64,000 nt of DNA, from positions 101,124 to 165,123 of the forward strand of contig NZ_AWSA01000002.1 of the NCBI RefSeq assembly GCF_000576595.1, read 5' to 3'. Source of the stretch: Intrasporangium oryzae NRRL B-24470 (GTDB lineage: Bacteria; Actinomycetota; Actinomycetes; Actinomycetales; Dermatophilaceae). The notes beneath the pieces were generated by a model. It was not told the DNA's origin. It worked only from the letters and a program-made list of their open reading frames with translations, and searched no databases. Within the stretch, counting starts at the first letter, position 1. Every line of letters starts with the position of its first letter. The position numbers and the translations under genes were made by a program. Shown here piece by piece: positions 51,073 to 59,387 of this stretch.

Positions 51073-53214
51073 TCAGGGCTGCGACACCGGCACGATCGGG
51101 CTCGCCGAGGCCAGGCCGCCGTCGTCGGCGGAGAACGGGACGGACGCGTCCTTGAGGACCTCGAGCACCCCGTACCGTCGGCCGGTCCGGCCGGAGGGGG
51201 CCCAGTCGACGAGGGAGACGTCGTCGACGGCGAGCCGGCGGACGCGCTGTCCTCCAGCCGGCGGCTTGAGCAGGACGAAGACCTGGGCGGCCACGGCACC
51301 CTTCGGCACGGTCACGTCGAAGCGCACCCGTCGGCAGGAGTCCCGGTCCCACGAGCCCTCGGGCAGCTCGATGGAGGAGATGGACGAGCTCGGGCCCGCG
51401 AAGGCCTTGAACCAGTGGACCTGAAGCTGGCTTCCCTCGGACGCCTGCCGCAGGCTGGCGAGGACCGACAGCTTCTGCCGAGGCGTCACCGGGGTGCGGT
51501 GCTGGGGTGAGGCGAATGCGGTCCGGGTGCTGAGCGGGGTTCGCGCGAGCATGAGCCCCGAGCCGGCCGAACCGTCGGCGGAAGCCGGGCCGCACGCGGC
51601 GTCGGTGGTGACGGACCCGTACTTTCCGAGCGACCAGAGCGGCACGTTCGCCGCCCGGCGGCCGATCTCCATCGGCTCGAAGGTCCCGGTGCCGAAGAGC
51701 AGGTCGCTCCCCATCCGAACAAGCGGCTGGCCCGGCGTGGCCGGTGGTGCGTACCACCACCCGGAAGCGAGGCGACGTACCTGTCCGAGCTTGAGCGGCA
51801 CCTTCACGACCTTCGCCGCCGGTGCCGGCCCGAGCGCGAGCGCAGCGGACGTCCCGCCGAGGCGGCCGGCGCCGTCGCTCGCACCGGTTGAGACCCCGGC
51901 GGCATGGCCGGCCGCGATTCGCGCGATCGCATCGGCCATCTCCCCGATCGCGGGTCGGGGACGGTAGGCGTCGATGACGATGGGGTCCACGGTCGTCGAC
52001 ACGGGGACACCGCGACGCAGGTCGACGCGGACGAGCATCGACGGGAACGTGGGCCAGAGCTCCTGGTCGAAGACGAGGTTCCCGAGCGACTCGGCGAAGA
52101 CGTTCGACTGCGTGCTGACGAGCCCACCGATGACATGGGGGTGGGAGCCGATGACAACGCGAGCACCGGCCTGCTGCGCGACGGTCGCGAGCGAACGGAC
52201 CTGGACGGTCTGGCTGCGGCGGTACTCCACTCCCCCGTGGATCATGACGACGACCGAGTCCGCCCTTTTGGCCGCCTTCTTCACCTCGTCGGCGAGGCGG
52301 GTGGCCTCGCACTCGGCAGCACCAGGGCTGGACGCGCTCGCGACGTACGGGATGCTCGTCTGGCGACCCGTGACCGTCGTGCACCCGAGGAAGGCGACCG
52401 TCTGCCCGCGCCGCTTCACCAGGGCCGGCTTCCAGGCGGCATCGGCGTCGACCCCCGCCCCGAAGTGGGCGATGCCGGCCGCATCGAGCGCCTCGTTCGT
52501 CGACTGCAGACCCGGCTTGAGGCCGTCGATGGTGTGGTTGTTCCCGAGCGAGACGACATCAACGCCTGCCAGGGCGAGGCCCTTGGCCAGTGCCGTCGCG
52601 CTCGTGACGATGAGGTCCTTCGTCGGGTGCAGGCCCGGGCGTCGCTTGCCTTCGACCTCGATCGCCGTGTCGGCGAGGAGCGCGGTCTCGAGGTTGACCA
52701 CGGTGAGGTCCGAGTCCTGCAGGAACGGGCCGATGTCGCGCAGGACCGCAGCGTGGTCCTCGGGCGTGGCGTTCTCGGGAAGAGCCGGGGCTTGACCGCG
52801 ATACCCCTCGTAGAAGCGTCGGCCCATCATCGTGTCCCCGCCGAAACGCAGCGACAGCGTCTGCTTCGCGTTCGAGGTGAGCACGACGTTGCGCGCCTTG
52901 CCCGGCTCGACCGCGAACGCGCGCGAGAGGTGCCCGGTCGCCGAGGCCGAGGCCAGCGCGGGCGCCCTGAGGGCCACGGAGTAGTGGCCCCGGGTGTCGG
53001 CCAGGACCTTCGCCCCGCCGACGGTGACGACGGCCTTCGGGACGGGTCGGCCGGTCTCGTCGACGACGAGGCCCTGGGCCGTCGGGACCGGCGCGGCGAC
53101 GGTCACCGGCTCGGGGTCCGCCTGGAAGGCCACCCCCAGGACGGAGCCGACGAGGACGGCGGTGACCACCGTCGGCAGGGCGAGGTTGATGGGAGAACGG
53201 TCGGGGCGCCTCAC
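51073..53214 (-). CDS. capA: CapA family poly-gamma-glutamate synthesis protein, with extra domains
   Basis: 713 residues, almost twice the usual CapA/PgsA. Order: one N-terminal membrane helix (~9-30), a carboxypeptidase-regulatory-like beta domain (~47-100; GLVVDETGRPVPKAVVTVGG), the calcineurin-like PGA_cap domain (~115-430; FGGDTMMG, VNLETAL, LGNNHTIDG, IGSHPHVIGG), and a ~280-residue C-terminal beta-rich region ending in a possible carbohydrate-binding-like domain. Catalytic Asp, Asn and His motifs are intact. GTG 53214 overlaps the pgsC stop by 4 nt. CapA acts outside the membrane in PGA export or transfer. Confidence 0.87.
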   Translation of the reverse strand: MRRPDRSPINLALPTVVTAVLVGSVLGVAFQADPEPVTVAAPVPTAQGLVVDETGRPVPKAVVTVGGAKVLADTRGHYSVALRAPALASASATGHLSRAFAVEPGKARNVVLTSNAKQTLSLRFGGDTMMGRRFYEGYRGQAPALPENATPEDHAAVLRDIGPFLQDSDLTVVNLETALLADTAIEVEGKRRPGLHPTKDLIVTSATALAKGLALAGVDVVSLGNNHTIDGLKPGLQSTNEALDAAGIAHFGAGVDADAAWKPALVKRRGQTVAFLGCTTVTGRQTSIPYVASASSPGAAECEATRLADEVKKAAKRADSVVVMIHGGVEYRRSQTVQVRSLATVAQQAGARVVIGSHPHVIGGLVSTQSNVFAESLGNLVFDQELWPTFPSMLVRVDLRRGVPVSTTVDPIVIDAYRPRPAIGEMADAIARIAAGHAAGVSTGASDGAGRLGGTSAALALGPAPAAKVVKVPLKLGQVRRLASGWWYAPPATPGQPLVRMGSDLLFGTGTFEPMEIGRRAANVPLWSLGKYGSVTTDAACGPASADGSAGSGLMLARTPLSTRTAFASPQHRTPVTPRQKLSVLASLRQASEGSQLQVHWFKAFAGPSSSISSIELPEGSWDRDSCRRVRFDVTVPKGAVAAQVFVLLKPPAGGQRVRRLAVDDVSLVDWAPSGRTGRRYGVLEVLKDASVPFSADDGGLASASPIVPVSQP

Positions 53215-54224
53215 AGCAGGCCTCCCAGCTCGAGGGGAACGGCGATGAGGTTGGTGGCCGCGAAGACGCCGACCCCGACGAGGGTGGTTCCCCAGATGGT
53301 TCGCTGCCAGCCCTGCCGCTGCGCGTCGTTGGCGATGAGGGCCGGCACCATGAGCGTCGCCACGGTGAGCCCGAGCCACGGGGTGTACTCGCGATGGGTG
53401 ACGATGGCGAGCACGAGCTCCCCCGACCAGCCGATCACCGCCCCGACGAGCATCATCGTCGAGACCTTGCGGCGGCCGAAGAGCAGGAGCCGGGGCATGA
53501 GGACCTTCACGACGACGAACCAGGTCGCGACCGCGATGACGAGGGTGAAGACGAGGTCGGCCCATCGCGGGCTGACGAGCGCGAGGTAGGCGCCTGTGAT
53601 GAAGCCTCCCGAGCGCAACCCGATCCGGTCGTAGACGAACATGCCGACGAGCACGCTCACACCGACCGCGACGAGGAGCAGCTCACGCGGGTAGCCGAGG
53701 CGCGAGGAGAGCAGCGCAGCGCTCGCCGTGCTCGCCCCGGGGACGATCGAGACCAGGCTGGACACGACGTACGCGAACACCGCGAGGATCGACGTCGTGA
53801 TCGCGATCGCGGCGATGGTCCGCTTCGGCGTCTGGCGTCCCATGTCGTGGGCGATGATGCCGGGGATGAGAAAGCCGATGCCGGCGAAGGCGAGCAGGGC
53901 CGGGTCGAGTCGGCCGAGGAAGTGCGCCGAGAGGGTGCACGAGGTGATGATCGCGAGGCCGACCAGCACCTCCACCTCGAACTTGCGCCGCCCGTAGAGG
54001 ATGCGCCGCTTCGTGATCACCCGGGTGACGAGCACATGGGTGAGGTATCCGGCTCCCACTGTCACGAGGACGGCGATCGGCCTGACGACGGCGATGGCGA
54101 GGTACGCCGGGACGATGGCTCCGCCCGTCGTCAGCTGGACCCGTTCGTAGAAGACGATGCTGAGGATGACCCCGACGACGATGGTCACGCGGACCACCTC
54201 GGGCGTCATGGTGTACGTGCTCAC
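53211..54224 (-). CDS. pgsC: Poly-gamma-glutamate biosynthesis protein PgsC, tandemly duplicated
   Basis: 337 residues, about twice the ~150 of PgsC/CapC. The two halves (~8-150 and ~180-335) align: FYERVQLTTGGAIVPAYLAI with VYDRIGLRSGGFITGAYLAL; ILYGRRKFEVEVLVG with LLFGRRKVSTMMLVG; IPGIIAHDMGRQTPKRTI with VPALIANDAQRQGWQRTI. Each half has about five membrane helices. PgsC partners PgsB in the membrane-bound PGA synthase. The start overlaps pgsB and the stop overlaps capA, each by 4 nt. Confidence 0.88.
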   Translation of the reverse strand: MSTYTMTPEVVRVTIVVGVILSIVFYERVQLTTGGAIVPAYLAIAVVRPIAVLVTVGAGYLTHVLVTRVITKRRILYGRRKFEVEVLVGLAIITSCTLSAHFLGRLDPALLAFAGIGFLIPGIIAHDMGRQTPKRTIAAIAITTSILAVFAYVVSSLVSIVPGASTASAALLSSRLGYPRELLLVAVGVSVLVGMFVYDRIGLRSGGFITGAYLALVSPRWADLVFTLVIAVATWFVVVKVLMPRLLLFGRRKVSTMMLVGAVIGWSGELVLAIVTHREYTPWLGLTVATLMVPALIANDAQRQGWQRTIWGTTLVGVGVFAATNLIAVPLELGGLL

Positions 54225-55555
54225 AGTGCTCTCCGCCGCCCGACCTGCGGGATCGCCGGCCGCGTGGCCGCTCGCTGCATCCGGGCCACGCCGGCCGGCA
54301 TGCGCGCCGGCTCGCGCGCCTCGTCGAGCTCCTCACGGTGATCCTCGCCCTGCAGGTGGGCGAAGTGCTCCATGAGCATCTCGGCCTGCTCGGTGTGGAT
54401 GTTGACCATGCCGACGAGCACGCCCTCAGGGCCGTCGACGAGCTGCGCGATCGTGTCGAGCATCTGGTCGAGATCCGGGCGGACCGTCTCCCCGAGCGCG
54501 TGGATGCGCTCGGCGGGGAAGCCCCGCTCGACCATGGTGGCCGTCACGGTCTCCTCGTACGCGCCGAGCGTGATGACCTCGTCGAGGATCGTGGAGAGGT
54601 CGTCGGGGACCATGTGGGAGAAGAGCTCCGCCCGGCGCCCGCGGTCGTGGCGGTTGTTGAGCATCCCGATGACCTTCGCTCCCGGCGGGAACTGGGCCCG
54701 AAGGTTCTCGAAGGTCGCGATGACGCTCTCGCGGTCGTTGGCCGCGAAGAGCGGGACCCAGAGCACGCGACGGCCCCGGATGTCGTAGGTGCGCAGGCGC
54801 ACGACGCCGATGTCCGGGACGGACTTCCACATCCCCTCGATCGCCGCCTGCCGCGGGATGCCGAGGATCCGGGCGACGGCCAGGCCGATGGCGACGTTCT
54901 CCTTGAACTGGAGGTAGTCGAAGCCTTGCATGTCCTCGTCGGCGACGGCGGCGGGGTCTGCGTAGACGAGCGTCGCCCCGCGGGCCTCGGCGTTGGCCTG
55001 AAGGCGGTCACGCAGGTGCGGCCGGTCCTCGGCTGTGATCAGGACACCGCCGTAGGGGATCGTCACGGACATGGAGTCGGCGATCTCCTCGAGGGTCTCA
55101 CCCATCTCCTCCTGGTGGTCCTCGCGGACGTTGGTGATGACCGTGATGTCGGACTTGACCATGAAGTCCTGGGAGTACTGCTGGTAGAGCGGCCGGACGG
55201 CCATGCACTCGATGACGAGAGCCTCGATCCCGCCGGACACGTGCTCGGCAACAATGTCGATCTGCTCGTTGATCGTCGCAGCGCCGCGGCGGCTGATCGG
55301 CGACTCCTCACCCGTCGGGCCGATGACTCTGGCCGCCGAACCTGTCGTCTTCGCGACGGTCAGGTAGCCCCCGTCTCGGAGGACGCCAGCGAGCAACCGG
55401 GTCACGGACGACTTCCCGCGGATGCCGTTGACGTGCAGCCTCACATCGAGCTGCTGCAGCCGGTCGTTGTGGGCGCGAACGACCTCACGCCAGTAGCCGA
55501 AGATGCCGACCGACACGAAGCCGAGGATGCCGAGGCAGACAAGGGCGATCCTCAC
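54221..55555 (-). CDS. pgsB: Poly-gamma-glutamate synthase PgsB
   Basis: 444-residue Mur-ligase-like amide ligase that polymerises glutamate with ATP. One N-terminal membrane helix, P-loop NGIRGKSSVTR (residues 43-53), the VIECMAVRP and ITNVREDHQEEMG blocks and LNNRHDRGRRAE in the C-terminal domain are as in PgsB/CapB. The ~45-residue C-terminal tail is basic and variable. It overlaps the GGDEF-like gene and pgsC by 4 nt. Confidence 0.92.
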   Translation of the reverse strand: MRIALVCLGILGFVSVGIFGYWREVVRAHNDRLQQLDVRLHVNGIRGKSSVTRLLAGVLRDGGYLTVAKTTGSAARVIGPTGEESPISRRGAATINEQIDIVAEHVSGGIEALVIECMAVRPLYQQYSQDFMVKSDITVITNVREDHQEEMGETLEEIADSMSVTIPYGGVLITAEDRPHLRDRLQANAEARGATLVYADPAAVADEDMQGFDYLQFKENVAIGLAVARILGIPRQAAIEGMWKSVPDIGVVRLRTYDIRGRRVLWVPLFAANDRESVIATFENLRAQFPPGAKVIGMLNNRHDRGRRAELFSHMVPDDLSTILDEVITLGAYEETVTATMVERGFPAERIHALGETVRPDLDQMLDTIAQLVDGPEGVLVGMVNIHTEQAEMLMEHFAHLQGEDHREELDEAREPARMPAGVARMQRAATRPAIPQVGRRRAL

Positions 55556-56415
55556 GACGCCGTCGCCTGGGGCTCGCTTGACGTCGCGAGCGCCACGAGC
55601 GCCTGCTGGAGCAGGGCTTCGGCGTCCTCCGTGTCATCGTCGGCGAAGGCGAGGCAGCCGTGGAGCGTCGCGCAGTCGAAGATCGCGCGGCGGAACCCGG
55701 CCTCGCGGTCCGCGAAAGTCGCCGTCGTCGCGGAGTCGAGGAGCGGGCCGAGGAGGGACCAGGCGTCGCCCGGGTCGGTGGCGGGCAGGATCGCGCCGAT
55801 GACCTCGCCCGAGAGGGCGAACGGCACGTCGATGTCGCGCAGGAGCGTCTCCACGTGCCGGGCCACCGAACGACGCGCCGCCGCCTCGCTCTCCTCGTCG
55901 AGGTCGGGGTCCCACACCTCGACCTCGACGAGCATCAGGCCGAGCGGCTGCCCGGTGCGGCGGCGCCGTTGCAGCTCCTCCTCGAGCCGGAACAGCGCCG
56001 GAGCCTCGTCGAGGAGCCCGAGCGAGTTGCGGGCCGGGACGAGCGATCCGGGCACGGGCTTGGCGAGCGTGGCGAGCGACGCGCGCAGGTGGTCACCGAG
56101 GACGCCGATGACCCAGGGCAGGACGAGCAGGACCGACACCTCCGCGGCGATGACCGGGAGCTCGTCGCTGCCCCAGTCGCCCGAGGTGCGCTTCACGGCG
56201 ATGAGGAGGGCTGCGCCGACGAGACCGACGACGATGCCCACGAAGCCGTCGACGTGGAGCGCGACCGCGGCTGCCACGAGCACGAGGACGAGGAGGGCAA
56301 CCCGGGTGCGTCCCCGCTCCATGCCGACGAGCACCCCGGACGACACGAGGAGGAAGGCGGCCAGGCCGAAGCGGGCGCGGAACTCAGTCCATACCGCTGC
56401 CGAACGATCGAGCAT
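55552..56415 (-). CDS. Membrane protein with degenerate GGDEF-like domain
   Basis: 287 residues: about four membrane helices in the first ~115, then a domain with the layout of a diguanylate cyclase: NSLGLLDEAPALFRLEEELQ (like the D-x-L-T-G-L-x-N-R start), LMLVEVEVWDPD, FALSGEVIGAILPATDP where GGDEF is expected, and a final LLQQALVALA. The signature is SGEVI instead of GGDEF and metal-binding Asp residues are not conserved, so it is probably not a cyclase. The second ATG (56415) has the better spacing to AGGAGG; 56418 is the alternative. It overlaps pgsB by 4 nt. Confidence 0.72.
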   Translation of the reverse strand: MLDRSAAVWTEFRARFGLAAFLLVSSGVLVGMERGRTRVALLVLVLVAAAVALHVDGFVGIVVGLVGAALLIAVKRTSGDWGSDELPVIAAEVSVLLVLPWVIGVLGDHLRASLATLAKPVPGSLVPARNSLGLLDEAPALFRLEEELQRRRRTGQPLGLMLVEVEVWDPDLDEESEAAARRSVARHVETLLRDIDVPFALSGEVIGAILPATDPGDAWSLLGPLLDSATTATFADREAGFRRAIFDCATLHGCLAFADDDTEDAEALLQQALVALATSSEPQATAS

Positions 56416-56518
56416 CATGGTCCTCCTTCCACCGGTGTCGTGCCAGCACGTAGCCGAGGGCGAAGACGATCGATGCCCCCGTACCCCAGGCGAGCTCGGA
56501 GAGCCATCCGTGGTCCAC
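56384..56518 (-). CDS. Small membrane protein at the head of the PGA operon
   Basis: A 44-residue frame starting GTG 56518: MDHGWLSELAWGTG, a hydrophobic helix (ASIVFALGYVLA) and a charged end (RHRWKEDHDARSFGSGMD). AAGGGA lies 10 nt upstream. It overlaps the start of the GGDEF-like gene by about 32 nt in another frame. Bacillus PGA loci encode a comparably small membrane peptide (PgsE), but I see no sequence proof of homology. Confidence 0.5.
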   Translation of the reverse strand: MDHGWLSELAWGTGASIVFALGYVLARHRWKEDHDARSFGSGMD

Positions 56519-56545
56519 CCCTGTTCATTCCCTTCGTTCTCGCGC

Positions 56546-57718
56546 TCAGCCCAGGTCGACGGGCCAGCGCACCGCGATCTGGGTCCCCTGGTCGCCGCTC
56601 CGGGCGCGCAGTCCCCGACCGGAGATCTTCACGTCGGCGCCGGAGACACGGATCGTGACCGGCGGCACCTGACCCGGCGCGTCCTGGTCGGTGCGTAGGA
56701 TGCCCGAGACTGCGCGGGACAGGTCGGCGGCACCGAGTGCGACGCCGGAGATCGCGATGTGCAGGTCCGCGGTGAGGGACCCGGAGAGGGAGTCCGTCGA
56801 CACGGCCCGGCTCACGAGCTGGACGGTGATCGCCTCGGCGGGGGCGACGGCGAGCGCTGTTGTGAGCAGCTGCTCGAGGGCCTCCCCCACCGCGACCGGG
56901 TCACCCAAGACGGAGAGTGCGGCCTCTGGGAGCTGGCTGCGCAGGCCGTAGGCGTAGGTGTCGGCGGACAGGGTCCGGAGCACGTCTCGCACGACGGCGC
57001 ACAGGTCGAACAGGACTGCCGTGGGCGGTCCCTCGGCGGAGAGCTCGGATCGGATACGGGCACCCTGGCTACGGAGGGCGCGCAGGTGGCGCTCTGCAAC
57101 GCCTGCACGGCGCTGCAGCCCCGGATCGTCGAGGGCGCCCGCATGTTCGACGAGCCCCTCGAGCCCCGAGGCGGCGGCCGTGAGGCTGTCGGCGATGGTC
57201 TGGCCGAGCCGCCCGGGCGGCGACCAGGAGGGTGCGGAATGCTGGGTGCGCAGGCTGGCCGCGACGAGGTTGGCAAGGTCGTCGAGGACCGTACGGTTGG
57301 CCGGCGACCATCCTCGGACGGTCGTCTCGAGGACACCGACGACGCCCACGACCCCACCCCGGTCATCGCGCACGGGAGCCCCCTCGAACGAGGTCACCCC
57401 ACCGAGGTCCCCCTCGCTCAAGCCCGCCGCGACAGCGTGGTCGAGCAGGTCGGGGATGACGGTCTCGGCGGCGGAGTGCTCGACCAGGCGCGAGGCGAGC
57501 AGGCTCCACGCGAAAGACCCGGACGAAGGTCCCACCGGCACGGGCCCCGCCGGTCCGCTGATGTGGGCCGCCTGGGGTTCGGAGATGCAGACCACGCCGA
57601 GCGGCGCCCCGGTGGCCGCGGCGGCCAGCCGGGCCATCGCCGCAAGCCGGTCGTCGAGCTCCTCGGAGCGGGCGGCGACCGTGGGGTCGTGGCTGGGGTG
57701 GTCGAAGGCGGGCACCAC
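56546..57718 (-). CDS. GAF-domain regulator with histidine-kinase-like ATPase remnant
   Basis: 390 residues. N-terminal GAF domain (~20-165; PLGVVCISEPQ, SFEGAPVRDDRGGVVG, VLETTVRGW), a helical middle part resembling a dimerisation region but without a clear His phospho-acceptor, and a C-terminal region with the spacing of HATPase_c (GDPVAVGEALEQLLTTAL in place of the N box) lacking the usual Asn and Gly boxes. It may be a pseudo-kinase or signal adaptor. It is probably the first gene of the PGA operon, 27 nt before the small membrane protein. Start: GTG 57718 or 57715. Confidence 0.65.
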   Translation of the reverse strand: MVPAFDHPSHDPTVAARSEELDDRLAAMARLAAAATGAPLGVVCISEPQAAHISGPAGPVPVGPSSGSFAWSLLASRLVEHSAAETVIPDLLDHAVAAGLSEGDLGGVTSFEGAPVRDDRGGVVGVVGVLETTVRGWSPANRTVLDDLANLVAASLRTQHSAPSWSPPGRLGQTIADSLTAAASGLEGLVEHAGALDDPGLQRRAGVAERHLRALRSQGARIRSELSAEGPPTAVLFDLCAVVRDVLRTLSADTYAYGLRSQLPEAALSVLGDPVAVGEALEQLLTTALAVAPAEAITVQLVSRAVSTDSLSGSLTADLHIAISGVALGAADLSRAVSGILRTDQDAPGQVPPVTIRVSGADVKISGRGLRARSGDQGTQIAVRWPVDLG

Positions 57719-57856
57719 GACTCAGCTACCTCGATCTCGCGACGGCTGTATGGACATCCGGCGCTGCCGGCTTCGCCCCCCTCAAGGCGGAGACGCCCGA
57801 ACTGTACCCACGAGGTCGGCAGATGGCGAATTGGGAGGCGCTCTCCCGGCGTCGCC

Positions 57857-57862
57857 TACACT
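57857..57862 (+). promoter_or_regulatory. Possible -10 for the NlpC/P60 gene
   Basis: TACACT at 57857-57862 in the 256-nt divergent region; no good -35 at 17-18 bp. Just upstream, GGGAG-GCGCT-CTCCC forms a small hairpin. The rest of the gap shows nothing distinct. Confidence 0.3.
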
Positions 57863-57974
57863 GGGCACGCTGACGGGGGCAGCTGGGCCCAGACAGGACG
57901 TGGCTGGCCGTGCTTTCGCTCCCGAACCCACAGCCAGCCCCCTTGCCACCCTTTGCCACGGACGACCAGAGGTG

Positions 57975-59042
57975 ATGATTGTGCCGACCCAGCCCGGCGG
58001 CTCCCTGCGGCGACTCGGCCCCGCCGTCCTGGTGACCGCGCTCCTTGCCGGAGGGGGTGGCTGGTGGCTTTCACAGCGGTCGGACACCGCGGTCGGCGAG
58101 ACGCTGCGCATGACCGAGGCTGGTGCAGGCTCCTCCGAGGGCGAGGGCGCGACGCCTGCCGCCACATCGGGCGTGGTGACGTTCGACCGGCTCGACGACC
58201 CGGGTCGGACCATCGTGCGTGACGCATCCGGGGCGATCCTCGCCACCCTGACGGACGGCGCCCGCACCGTGGTGCTGACCGGTCCCGAGCGGACCTTCGA
58301 CGAGCCGTCCTCGACGGACGTGACTCTGACGACCACCGCCTGGGTCCGGCTCGCGCCGCGTCCGTGGTCGAACGGCGCCGAGAAGTCGGGGTGGTTCCAG
58401 GAGTGGTTCAAGACCGCTCGGGCGGACCGAGGTCCCGACATGTTCGAGATAGCGATGCAGTACGTCGACGGCGCGCCGACGGCCTTGGACAGCAAGGGTC
58501 GTCGTTACCGCGGCGATGCCTCCTTCGGCCCTGTCAACCGCAGCGGCGAGGGGCGGCGCGAGTCCAACGATTTCAACGACTACCTCGGGATCAGGTGGAC
58601 CTTCCCCGACCGAGGTGTCGACCTCCCCGAGCGGGTCCGCTACGGGTCGCTCGACTGCTCGGGCTTCGTCCGCATGGTCTACGGCTACCGGATGGGCTAC
58701 CCGCTCCTCGGCACCAACAACGCCGGTCCTGGCCTCCCGCGCCGTGCGTACGCGATCGAAGCTTTCGGCCCCGGCGTCACCATCGTGCGCGACAAGGGCA
58801 GGACAGCCACCGACTACGAGGCTCTGCAACCGGGAGATCTGGTGTTCTTCCAGACCGAGGGCAGCGTCTCTCAGCTCGACCACGTCGGCATCTACATGGG
58901 GGTCGATGATGCTGGCCAGCACCGGTTCATCTCCAGCCGGGAGACCGTGAACGGGCCGACCATGGGCGACGTCGGGGGCGCGTCGGTTCTCGATGACGGG
59001 CGCTTCTTCTCGACCGGGTGGCGCGCGGCGCGTCGGATCTGA
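57975..59042 (+). CDS. NlpC/P60 family cysteine peptidase, secreted or anchored
   Basis: 355 residues: one N-terminal hydrophobic segment (VLVTALLAGGGGWWLSQ) as signal or anchor, a ~150-residue N-terminal domain of unknown type, and a C-terminal NlpC/P60 domain with Cys in SLDCSGFVRMVYGY, His in QLDHVGIYMG and a following HRFISSR. Such enzymes cut gamma-D-glutamyl bonds in peptidoglycan; PgdS-type members cut poly-gamma-glutamate. Being divergent from a PGA operon makes PGA a serious candidate substrate (inference). ATG 57975 is chosen; GTG 57972 is possible. Confidence 0.82.
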   Translation: MIVPTQPGGSLRRLGPAVLVTALLAGGGGWWLSQRSDTAVGETLRMTEAGAGSSEGEGATPAATSGVVTFDRLDDPGRTIVRDASGAILATLTDGARTVVLTGPERTFDEPSSTDVTLTTTAWVRLAPRPWSNGAEKSGWFQEWFKTARADRGPDMFEIAMQYVDGAPTALDSKGRRYRGDASFGPVNRSGEGRRESNDFNDYLGIRWTFPDRGVDLPERVRYGSLDCSGFVRMVYGYRMGYPLLGTNNAGPGLPRRAYAIEAFGPGVTIVRDKGRTATDYEALQPGDLVFFQTEGSVSQLDHVGIYMGVDDAGQHRFISSRETVNGPTMGDVGGASVLDDGRFFSTGWRAARRI

Positions 59043-59171
59043 CCCCGCTCCTCTCATCCCGAGCGGTCGGACCGGCAGCTCCCGATTGGCCGCGGGGCGG
59101 ACTGGGTATGGGGACAGTCGACTCGGAGCCAGAGCGGCTCGAGCCACGACAACAAGGAGCGAAGCGACACC

Positions 59172-59327
59172 ATGATCGTTCTCGGACTCATCCTGCTGCT
59201 GGTTGGTTGGCTGACCAGCCTCTCCATCCTCACCACCATCGGCATCGTGCTGGTGGTCGTCGGAGCCGTGCTCTTCCTGCTCGGCGCCGTCGGACGCCCT
59301 GTTGCCGGACGCAAGGTCTGGTATTGA
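59172..59327 (+). CDS. Small hydrophobic protein, DUF6131-like
   Basis: 51 residues: MIVLGLILLLVGWL, a second hydrophobic run (ILTTIGIVLVVVGAVLFLLG) and a basic end (GRPVAGRKVWY). The composition and the MI-LG-I--VG---WTIG--L-V-G pattern match DUF6131-type small actinobacterial membrane proteins. AAGGAG lies ~12 nt before ATG 59172. A terminator follows directly. Function unknown. Confidence 0.75.
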   Translation: MIVLGLILLLVGWLTSLSILTTIGIVLVVVGAVLFLLGAVGRPVAGRKVWY

Positions 59328-59353
59328 CCGGCCCCGCTCCGAGCAGCAGCTGA

Positions 59354-59387
59354 CGAAGGCCCCCGCACCCCGGTGTGGGGGCCTTCG
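59354..59387. terminator. Terminator after the DUF6131-like gene
   Basis: An 11-bp perfect outer stem (59354-59364 with 59377-59387) continues through CACC/GGTG toward the loop. It lies between the convergent DUF6131-like and XRE genes. Confidence 0.8.
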
